Virus record (IMG/VR): IMGVR_UViG_3300037261_000012
Span: 1 to 64,000 of that record
Reading direction: 5' to 3' (one strand)
Length of the DNA stretch: 64,000 nt
Source of the DNA: a virus
Below the pieces are notes generated by a model that did no database searches, was not told the origin of the DNA, and was given only the letters and a program-made list of their open reading frames with translations. A program made the position numbers and the translations under genes. How positions within the stretch are numbered: the first letter of the stretch is position 1; each line of letters begins with the position of its first letter. Below, in pieces: positions 55,015 through 62,022 of the stretch.

Positions 55015-55511
55015 AAGTAGGACTAGGTACACTAAAAATGCCTCTTTGGTTTGGGCGCTATGCTGTCGTTACTGGTGGCCCGTACTACGACTGCCCGCGC
55101 TATATGTTTGGCGTGAAGATGGCGGAAGAAATACGTGCGCCCAATCAAGTGAGTGTGCCTACTAGGGACTTTGGTGTGCCGAAGACCTCTGCCCTTGACA
55201 ATGGAGTAAAGTTGACCGTGCAAGCGGTATTGTCGGGGCAGCAGGTCTACGTTGGCTGCATGGGGGGTAAAGGAAGAACTGGATTGTTCTTAGCTGTGTT
55301 GGCCAAAGCTTTTGGGGTAAAGAACCCAGTTGAATATGTCAGAAAGCATTACTATGAACACGCGGTGGAAACCAAAGAACAGTATGCTTTCGTCACCCAC
55401 TATCAAGTGCCACGCCAGGTGCTTCTGAGTATCAGCCTGAGCAAGTGCCTGTCGTTCATGCGCCCAAAGAACATAACTTCCACTATCAATCACAATGATG
55501 ATTGGAAATAG
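55011..55511 (+). CDS. Tyrosine/dual-specificity phosphatase-like protein, copy 1
   Basis: GTG start. VYVGCMGGKGRTGLFLAVLA contains the PTP loop C-x5-R (CMGGKG-R), about residue 88. FGVKNPVEYVRKHYYEHAVE matches the same region of the 56831 protein. 166 aa. It could dephosphorylate a protein or nucleotide, or reverse a phage phosphotransfer. No host-like acid loop is evident. Confidence 0.65.
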   Translation: MKVGLGTLKMPLWFGRYAVVTGGPYYDCPRYMFGVKMAEEIRAPNQVSVPTRDFGVPKTSALDNGVKLTVQAVLSGQQVYVGCMGGKGRTGLFLAVLAKAFGVKNPVEYVRKHYYEHAVETKEQYAFVTHYQVPRQVLLSISLSKCLSFMRPKNITSTINHNDDWK

Positions 55512-55523
55512 TTGCGAAAGTGC

Positions 55524-55552
55524 TTGACAGACGGGCCTGATTGTGGGAAACT
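55524..55552 (+). promoter_or_regulatory. Family promoter
   Basis: ATAGTTGCGAAAGTGC, TTGACA at 55524, 17-base spacer ending TTGTGG, GAAACT at 55547. Confidence 0.75.
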
Positions 55553-55585
55553 GTCTTATGGTTATTTCAATACAATGGAGTGTTA

Positions 55586-56623
55586 GTGAAATACCTTCCT
55601 AAGAATACTAGGGCGTACTTCCAGGCAGCACCGCAATATGCGTTGCATAACCTCGCTGAAGTGCCCTGTTCTACCTTAGCGTTAGCTACCAGGAAATACC
55701 GTGGTGACACTAAAACAAAACCATCACCATTGCCTGATTGTGAGGCTGTGAATTTCTATGCCCTCAATCATTGCGCTGCCTTGGTAAGGAAGATGTTCAC
55801 GATGAATGAGGTTCTCCCATCTTGGGCAGAAAACGTGATGACCAACTACCAGATAGAACTGGTAGAGCAAGCAGAGCGACTTACCCATTACATCATTTGT
55901 GTAATAGTGCGGGAGGCTCGTCATTGGCACTCACCATCAATTAGTCTTTCAAAAGCCGTGGCCACCAAATTTGGCCAGCCGGTGTTGGACTTCCTGAACT
56001 TGAATCGCTCATCTACTGAGACTGCGTCGGTCAATAATTATATGAACAATCCCCCTGATACCACGCTGATAAAGCTGGTGGGGGGGTTGGCCCACATTTA
56101 TGACTTTGGACAATGGAGTGGTGGGTATGGTGGTAAAGCATGGGGCATGATAGCCAAGACTCTACTTTCAGTGTTGGAGGGCAAAACAACTATAGAAATG
56201 ATGGTGGACACTGCCTACACCTTGGCGCACAACAATGGCCCGATGTTCAACAAAGGGATGTTGTACCAGAATTACAATGGTAAGTACTTTATCATGATAC
56301 TGGATGTTCAGCGTAGTGGCCAAATACCTGAATTGATGCTGGAGAAAGGTGAGGTTGGCTTCGAGTACAATCCTTCAGTGGTGAATGTGATCAAGGAAGT
56401 GAAAGCTGCTGTGCCTGGAGCATTTGGAACTTACGTTGACTGGTTCAAAGTCACAGCCCTTGGTGCCGTTGGACATTATGGCCCGCAGCAAGCTAATCAA
56501 CAGAAAAAGCATCCGAAGGAAGTTGAATTCCCCAAGTTCCTTGGCCAGAAAGCCAAGAACATCGGAGAATGGGATGTATTCCCTGGTCAGTCCGTGCAGG
56601 TCTTCGAAAGGGTGAAAGCATGA
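55586..56623 (+). CDS. Hypothetical protein, 345 aa
   Basis: GTG at 55586 after AATGGAGTGTTA, positioned well after the promoter. Contains REARHWHSPSISLSKAVATK, LVGGLAHIYDFGQWSGGYGG and TAYTLAHNNGPMFNKGMLYQ with conserved-looking His and Asn residues, which may form a catalytic or metal site. No family recognised. It lies between two phosphatase-like genes. Confidence 0.6.
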   Translation: MKYLPKNTRAYFQAAPQYALHNLAEVPCSTLALATRKYRGDTKTKPSPLPDCEAVNFYALNHCAALVRKMFTMNEVLPSWAENVMTNYQIELVEQAERLTHYIICVIVREARHWHSPSISLSKAVATKFGQPVLDFLNLNRSSTETASVNNYMNNPPDTTLIKLVGGLAHIYDFGQWSGGYGGKAWGMIAKTLLSVLEGKTTIEMMVDTAYTLAHNNGPMFNKGMLYQNYNGKYFIMILDVQRSGQIPELMLEKGEVGFEYNPSVVNVIKEVKAAVPGAFGTYVDWFKVTALGAVGHYGPQQANQQKKHPKEVEFPKFLGQKAKNIGEWDVFPGQSVQVFERVKA

Positions 56624-56630
56624 ACACTCA

Positions 56631-56834
56631 ATTTATTGGGTTAGGATCAGAGGCGGAGATGGTGAGTTTACGTGGTCTGCCAAAGATCAAGAGGATGTGT
56701 ACTTCCCATTTTCAGTTATTGGTAGTGACGAGTGTTTCGAGGAGGGGGTTAATGATGACCAACTTGAAGTGTTGGCCGGGCCTTTCAATGAAACTCAAAT
56801 TTTTGCAATGTTGCCTGAGGGTGGAATGTCATGA
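56631..56834 (+). pseudogene. Paralogue of the 33348 gene, start codon lost or frameshifted
   Basis: The frame encodes YWVRIRGGDGEFTWSAKDQE, then PFSVIGSDECFEEG and LEVLAGPFNETQIFAML, to TGA at 56832, clearly related to the 33348 protein. No ATG/GTG/TTG lies in this frame after the upstream stop; ATG 56620 is one base out of frame, and ATT 56631 is the first possible rare start. A one-base deletion or an error is likely. Confidence 0.5.
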
Positions 56835-57616
56835 GCAAGAAGCAGTATGAATTGAGTCAGGAAGACCAGTTCTTCCATGACATGTTTATGAAGGAAAAGG
56901 CCGATAAAGGACGACCAGACGACCTTAGCCCTACAAATTGGACTGCCCAGGATAAGAAATGCGCGCATTCACATCCGGCACTGAAGATAGTCGTTGGGGA
57001 CAAAACCTACGAAATATACGGTGGTGCCTGCGGAAGTCCGATACACAAATGCGACATCTATATAGGGCTGGACAGATACAGTATGGAGTACCATACCAAG
57101 CAGTACCCATGGCAGGACAAGGAAGTTACTACGGAAATAGACATACTATATCCTATTACTGATATGTCTCCGCCAAGTGATTCGGCGAATTTCAAGCTGA
57201 TGGTAGCCTGGATTTGCAATCAATTGCAGTCTGAAAAGAAAATCCACATCGGTTGTATAGGTGGGCATGGAAGAACTGGTACAGTGTTGGCGGCGGTGGT
57301 AGCCAATATGATGGGTGGAGAAGGAGCCATCCAGTATGTACGGAAGAACTACTGCGATCATGCAGTGGAGTCGGCTAGTCAAGTGAGTTTCCTGATGAAG
57401 CACTTCGGGTGCTCCAAGGCAGTTGGGTACAAAGAGCACGGTGGCCTTGGATTCGTGAAAGATTGGGGTTCGGCCATGAAGGGCAGCCAGTGGGTGTCCC
57501 AACCTCATCAAAAGGAAGGCCAAACCCAAATCTATAAAAGCAGCAAAGCAAAGACCAGTTTTTCTGGGGCCAAGAGGTCGTTCTCAAACGTAACCAGCCT
57601 GCGATCAATTTGGTAA
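56831..57616 (+). CDS. Tyrosine/dual-specificity phosphatase-like protein, copy 2
   Basis: ATGA overlap. IHIGCIGGHGRTGTVLAAVV holds C-x5-R (about residue 139); YVRKNYCDHAVESASQVSFL parallels copy 1. N-terminal half has a possible zinc pattern (KKCAHSHPALK). C-terminus is basic (KSSKAKTSFSGAKRSFSN). 261 aa. The 16-base element is read CNQLQ. Confidence 0.7.
   Translation: MSKKQYELSQEDQFFHDMFMKEKADKGRPDDLSPTNWTAQDKKCAHSHPALKIVVGDKTYEIYGGACGSPIHKCDIYIGLDRYSMEYHTKQYPWQDKEVTTEIDILYPITDMSPPSDSANFKLMVAWICNQLQSEKKIHIGCIGGHGRTGTVLAAVVANMMGGEGAIQYVRKNYCDHAVESASQVSFLMKHFGCSKAVGYKEHGGLGFVKDWGSAMKGSQWVSQPHQKEGQTQIYKSSKAKTSFSGAKRSFSNVTSLRSIW
57214..57229 (+). repeat. 16-base element copy
   Basis: TTGCAATCAATTGCAG, 15 of 16; inside the second phosphatase-like gene, read CNQLQ. 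Confidence 0.85.
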
Positions 57617-57633
57617 AATAGATGCGAAAGTGC

Positions 57634-57662
57634 TTGACAGATCTCCGGAATTGCGGTAAATT
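57634..57662 (+). promoter_or_regulatory. Family promoter
   Basis: AGATGCGAAAGTGC, TTGACA at 57634, 17-base spacer ending TTGCGG, TAAATT at 57657. Confidence 0.8.
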
Positions 57663-57694
57663 GACTTATGAGTTCAAACGTCAATGGAGTGACT

Positions 57695-58540
57695 ATGCCA
57701 ATGAGTATCACCATGTTGGGTAAAGACGAATTCTTTCACAAAGTATTATCCCCAGAAGGTTTCATGATGTATGGGCATCTTCTGGCTGATGGAGTAAAGT
57801 TCACAACTGAACTCTACACAATCAAGGCCGAGAAGGGAGTAAAAGGCTGGCAGGTTAATCTGCCGGTAGTGGTTACTACCTTGTTAAAAACTACCGCTTC
57901 TGCTCAATCTGAGTTGGCTTGCAACATGGTCAACGAGTTTGTGAGCAAGCTGTACCAGGTGGTGTTGCCGGAAGTCACCAAGCCTCAAGAGCCTACTATT
58001 CATGAGGCCCCTATTAAGACAGCAGCAGAATTCTTTGAAAAAGCTGAAGATATTAAGAAAGAGGCTTCAGAAATAGAAGTGAGCTTGGGAGAGTTGCTGA
58101 AGAAAAAGCTGGCTGACGCTAAGACTGTGGCCCCAATACCTGATCCTGTGCCAGTGCCTCCAAAAGCCAAGATTCTTTCAGATGGGAAAATTAAAGCTGG
58201 AGTGATCCCTCTGTGTGATGCTGAAGTTGTAGGCCAGAAAGTGCGCGGCACTAGCAATGGGAGTGTGTACATCGCCGTGGCGGTTAATCCCCGTGTGAAG
58301 CTGGCCGCCAGAGTCAAAGGATCATCCATCAGCCTCCGTGTGGAATGTAAGGATGGAGTTACTGAAAAAGAAATGGATGCAATCAAGGGTCTGTTGCAGT
58401 GGCATGGGAACTATGGTTCTACTCACTTCGAAGCCGGTAACATACCGGTACAACGGGTGCTAGGTGCCGCAATCTACGGCATGGGTGTTCAATTTGATGA
58501 TGTGATCAAAGCAGGGGAGGCACTTCAGAGTGGAATTTAA
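57695..58540 (+). CDS. Hypothetical protein, 281 aa
   Basis: ATG at 57695 after AATGGAGTGACT. Three parts: an N-terminal alpha/beta domain (EFFHKVLSPEGFMMYGHLLA), a charged, proline-rich linker (VAPIPDPVPVPPKAKI) and a C-terminal domain (VYIAVAVNPRVKLAARVKGS). No family recognised. Confidence 0.6.
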   Translation: MPMSITMLGKDEFFHKVLSPEGFMMYGHLLADGVKFTTELYTIKAEKGVKGWQVNLPVVVTTLLKTTASAQSELACNMVNEFVSKLYQVVLPEVTKPQEPTIHEAPIKTAAEFFEKAEDIKKEASEIEVSLGELLKKKLADAKTVAPIPDPVPVPPKAKILSDGKIKAGVIPLCDAEVVGQKVRGTSNGSVYIAVAVNPRVKLAARVKGSSISLRVECKDGVTEKEMDAIKGLLQWHGNYGSTHFEAGNIPVQRVLGAAIYGMGVQFDDVIKAGEALQSGI

Positions 58541-58697
58541 GGAGGTAAAGGTGGGGTGCTTATTCTATGACCCCATCTCCCAGGAGACCTTCAAGAAGGT
58601 CAATAAAAAAGAAGCTGTAATGGTTTCTGGTGAAGGTGATGGAGTAACAGGTGATGAGTTTGAGCCTGATGAACAGGTATTAATCAATGGACGCTAA
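58530..58697 (+). CDS. Small hypothetical protein, 55 aa
   Basis: GTG at 58530 overlaps the previous gene; a GTG at 58551 with GGAGG upstream is the alternative. VEFKEVKVGCLFYDPISQET, acidic C-terminus. Function unknown. Confidence 0.5.
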   Translation: MEFKEVKVGCLFYDPISQETFKKVNKKEAVMVSGEGDGVTGDEFEPDEQVLINGR

Positions 58698-58929
58698 CTC
58701 CAAGGAGGGGCAACTGCTTACTATGACCCTGGCTGAAGCCAAGATAGGCAAGGAAGTAAAAATTGGTATGCAGAGTTTCGCACCAAGGCTTTCACCAGAG
58801 AGGTGTCAAGCCATACTCACTAGTATCAGTGATAGACTGTGGTGTTTCACTATCTACTGGTTCTCCTTGAGAGTGGCTGAAGTGAGTATCGAGCGCCGCA
58901 AAAACGAATATATCTTTGAGGAACTATAG
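58687..58929 (+). CDS. Small hypothetical protein, 80 aa
   Basis: Overlaps the previous stop. MDANSKEGQLLTMTLAEAKI, alpha/beta. Function unknown. Confidence 0.55.
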   Translation: MDANSKEGQLLTMTLAEAKIGKEVKIGMQSFAPRLSPERCQAILTSISDRLWCFTIYWFSLRVAEVSIERRKNEYIFEEL

Positions 58930-59136
58930 ATGAATTTCAATGTGTTTGTTGCTATAGCTGTGGTAGCTGATAGTAAAGAGGCCGCAGAGAATATTGTTGC
59001 TTGTATGCTTTCCAAAGAAATTGGCACTGTGATTATAGGTCATACTACTGAAGACATAGAGGAGTTCGATTCAGTGCAATCAATTGCAGTAAACCAACGA
59101 CCATGGCAGGATGCAGTTCGTAGAGGGGAGTACTAA
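58930..59136 (+). CDS. Small hypothetical protein, 68 aa
   Basis: ATG right after the previous stop. MNFNVFVAIAVVADSKEAAE, alpha/beta ferredoxin-like pattern. The 16-base element is read VQSIA. Function unknown. Confidence 0.55.
   Translation: MNFNVFVAIAVVADSKEAAENIVACMLSKEIGTVIIGHTTEDIEEFDSVQSIAVNQRPWQDAVRRGEY
59074..59089 (+). repeat. 16-base element copy
   Basis: GTGCAATCAATTGCAG, 15 of 16; inside the 58930 gene, read VQSIA. Confidence 0.85.
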
Positions 59137-59564
59137 TGCCCACTCAATTACTTTACCTAGCCGCTGACACCTTAGGTATGCCCCTGCATGAGGTGGAAGA
59201 TCATCTCATTCGCGGGGCCAGAACACATGAACTAAAGCTGGGGTTTTGGAAAATTCATGTGGATACTCTGGCCTGCTCAGATGAATTGAATACCCAAGAG
59301 GTGGGCATGGTGTGCCGCCTGAAGGGTGATGTCTGGATGTATCTGATAGTTCATGCTGATGGTACAGCAGCAGGACACCTGTTCGACGGTGGCACTTTGC
59401 AATTGAAATCAAAGGATGTAGCCAAGTTCGGCATGGGTTCTATCAAGGCTACCTTGAAAAAGATCAAGCCTCTGACTAAGGCAGTGTTATCATACAACCC
59501 TGCCCCAGGAAAAGAGAAATGGGAGGAGTGTGATGTCCCTGGTAATTTGGAGTACCAAGCCTGA
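59136..59564 (+). CDS. Hypothetical protein, 142 aa
   Basis: TAATG coupling. N-terminal helix pair (LAADTLGMPLHEVEDHLIRG) reminiscent of a helix-turn-helix, then a beta-rich domain (GDVWMYLIVHADGTAAGHLF). Overlaps the DNA polymerase start, so probably co-translated. Confidence 0.55.
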   Translation: MPTQLLYLAADTLGMPLHEVEDHLIRGARTHELKLGFWKIHVDTLACSDELNTQEVGMVCRLKGDVWMYLIVHADGTAAGHLFDGGTLQLKSKDVAKFGMGSIKATLKKIKPLTKAVLSYNPAPGKEKWEECDVPGNLEYQA

Positions 59565-61944
59565 GGCTTATGTCCGGGCTGCTTTTGCTGTAGTTTTACA
59601 TGAGTTCCCTGATTTACCAGTAGTTGTTGTTTCTGATGTCACTGTCTTGCCTAAAATCCCTGGCATGACTACCTTGTTTGCGCTTGGCCAAGAACCTATT
59701 GCCATGCTCGCCAGCAACCTGGTAATACCAAAGAATAGAACAGCCACTAGCCTACGTGGAGTCCCGCACCTCATGACCATACCTTTTGTAGGTAAGGTCA
59801 ATGCCCTTGTATCCTATGATCCAGGTGTGCAGGATATGGATTATGGTAGGTATATCCAGCTTCAATGTGATCTCACATCAGCTATAAGGTTGGAGACTAC
59901 CGGAAGCCTATCCCCCGTGTATGGTAACTACGAGTACGTCCCTGACTTACACAGTTTCAGAGGAATGATAGAGGCTGTCTGGGAAGAATTCCCACTTCGC
60001 ATGGTTGATGTGGCCCTTGATCTGGAGACTGTAGGGCTAGACCCGTGGCTCTTACCAAAAGATAAACACCCAGGAGCATACATTGTTTCCATCCAAGTAT
60101 CAGCAGAGGAAGGCACTGCACAGGTTGTGTATTTTAACAATGCTAAGGAAGAACAAAACTGGTTCATGACATTGGAGTTTGTTGAAGACCTTATTTGGAT
60201 ACTCACTAATACAAAGATACGTCTGCGCGGGGCTAACCTAAAATATGATCTGACCTGGTTGTGGGTACGGGCTATGGTGGAGTGTACGAACTTCGTGTTC
60301 GATACGACTTTGGTTGGGTCACTTCTTGATGAAAATCGTAGCAATGCATTGGATGTTCATTGTAAATTATATGCCGCTCCACTTGGAGGATACTCAGATT
60401 TAGTGGATAAGACGGTAGATAAGGCCCGTATGGATTTAGTACCAAGAGATAAACTTCTGCCATATGCAGCAGGAGATGCTGATGCCACGTTAAGAGTGGC
60501 TAGGCAGATGAAAGGCCAGCTACTGAAAGACAAGCAGCTAACATCTTTTTATGTGAACATCTTACATCCGGCAGCAAGAGCTTTTGAAATAGTTGAACGT
60601 GGTGGGTGTTGTGTTGACCCCAAGGCTTTTGCTGAGCTAGAAGTTGACTTGGACAAAGAAATAGCTGGTCTGGTATGGAAAGCTCGTAATATTCTTGGTG
60701 GAAGAATCTGGGCTAAGCACGCAGACGAGGATAAGAATGGTGGCATGAACTTAACCAAGGCCAGTATGCTGTGTGATTTCATGTTCAGCCCAATGGGACT
60801 CAACCTAAAGCCACTAGAATTAACAGCAGGAGGTAAGGATGGAACTGGGCCAAAGCTACCAAGCACAGCCATAGATCATCTACTTCAGTTTAAGGATGTT
60901 CCTGAGGCAAGTGAATTTATCGCGCTGCTTGGAGACTATAGTAGTGCAAGCAAAACACTCAGCACGTTTGTCCGTGGCTTTCAGAAGCATATACGATCAG
61001 ACGGGAGGCTGCACCCTACCTATTGGTTCTTCGCAGGTAACAAAGATGAGGGTGACGGAGGAACTAATAGTGGTCGGCTCAGTGCCCGTGATCCTGCCTG
61101 GCAAACCCTTCCGAAACACACAAAATGGGCTAAAAGATTGAGGTATTGTTACATCGCACCTTCTGGTCATGTGGTAGTTGAGCGTGATTACAATCAAGGG
61201 GAGTTACGAGTTCATGCCTGCATAGCACATGAGCCAAACATGATCAAAGCATACAAGATGGGTATGGATTTACACGCCCTCACTAGTGGAGAATTCAGTG
61301 GGTACAATTATGAAGCCATGATGGAACTGAAGAAAACCAACAAGGCACTATTTGATGCCATTAGGCAGTTGGGAAAGGCTGGTAACTTCGGACTCCTGTA
61401 TGGCATGTCGGCAGGTGGCTTCTTCGTATATGCTGTTGAGAACTATGGGGTTAAAGATTTCACGATGGATAAGTCAGTCACATTCTGTGATGGCTTCTTC
61501 CAACGCTACCCAGGTCTGATAACATACAATGAAGCAACTAAGTTGCACGCTCACAAATATGGGTATGTTCGTTCACCATTAGGAAGAATCAGGCATCTGC
61601 CACTAATTAACAGTCCTAACAAGCAGATACAGAGCCAGGCTGAGCGTCAAAGCATAAATGCTCCAACGCAGGGATGTTTATCTGATTTATTGCTATGGAC
61701 TATATCAGAGGAGAATCATAATGGAATAAGTGCAGAAGCACCTTGTTTTGGAGCGTGCCACGATGCAGCCTATTCCTATGTGCTTGAAGACAAGGTAGCA
61801 CTATGGGTGCCTAAAGCATTAGGGGTTATGGAGAACCTACCATTCAATAAGGTAGGTTGGGAGCCTGAATTGAAATTCCTTGCAGACGCTAAATTTGGCC
61901 CGAATATGGGGAGTTTAACCGAGTGGAAAGGTGCTCACTCTTGA
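59533..61944 (+). CDS. DNA polymerase, family A, with 3'-5' exonuclease
   Basis: ATG at 59533 with GGAGGAG five bases upstream. Exonuclease: DVALDLETVGLDP, RGANLKYDLTW, YAAGDADATL. Polymerase: motif A VVERDYNQGELRVHA (normally DYSQIELR), motif B RQLGKAGNFGLLYG, motif C ACHDAAYSYV. The N-terminal 140 residues (FALGQEPIAMLA, RGVPHLMTIP, LVSYDPGVQ) faintly resemble a uracil-DNA-glycosylase fold as in some phage polymerases. 803 aa. Main replicative polymerase. Confidence 0.88.
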   Translation: MSLVIWSTKPEAYVRAAFAVVLHEFPDLPVVVVSDVTVLPKIPGMTTLFALGQEPIAMLASNLVIPKNRTATSLRGVPHLMTIPFVGKVNALVSYDPGVQDMDYGRYIQLQCDLTSAIRLETTGSLSPVYGNYEYVPDLHSFRGMIEAVWEEFPLRMVDVALDLETVGLDPWLLPKDKHPGAYIVSIQVSAEEGTAQVVYFNNAKEEQNWFMTLEFVEDLIWILTNTKIRLRGANLKYDLTWLWVRAMVECTNFVFDTTLVGSLLDENRSNALDVHCKLYAAPLGGYSDLVDKTVDKARMDLVPRDKLLPYAAGDADATLRVARQMKGQLLKDKQLTSFYVNILHPAARAFEIVERGGCCVDPKAFAELEVDLDKEIAGLVWKARNILGGRIWAKHADEDKNGGMNLTKASMLCDFMFSPMGLNLKPLELTAGGKDGTGPKLPSTAIDHLLQFKDVPEASEFIALLGDYSSASKTLSTFVRGFQKHIRSDGRLHPTYWFFAGNKDEGDGGTNSGRLSARDPAWQTLPKHTKWAKRLRYCYIAPSGHVVVERDYNQGELRVHACIAHEPNMIKAYKMGMDLHALTSGEFSGYNYEAMMELKKTNKALFDAIRQLGKAGNFGLLYGMSAGGFFVYAVENYGVKDFTMDKSVTFCDGFFQRYPGLITYNEATKLHAHKYGYVRSPLGRIRHLPLINSPNKQIQSQAERQSINAPTQGCLSDLLLWTISEENHNGISAEAPCFGACHDAAYSYVLEDKVALWVPKALGVMENLPFNKVGWEPELKFLADAKFGPNMGSLTEWKGAHS

Positions 61945-61960
61945 TTGCAATCAATTGCAG
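61945..61960 (+). repeat. 16-base element copy, intergenic
   Basis: TTGCAATCAATTGCAG, 15 of 16; begins at the base after the polymerase stop codon. Confidence 0.85.
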
Positions 61961-61967
61961 TCATAAT

Positions 61968-61996
61968 TTGGCTAGGAGAATAATTTCTGATACACT
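61968..61996 (+). promoter_or_regulatory. Probable promoter before the portal gene
   Basis: TTGGCT at 61968, 17-base spacer ending TGA, TACACT at 61991. Weak -35 but extended -10; differs from the TTGACAGA family, possibly a later class. Confidence 0.45.
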
Positions 61997-62022
61997 GTGA
62001 GGAATACCACAGGAGAAACAGT

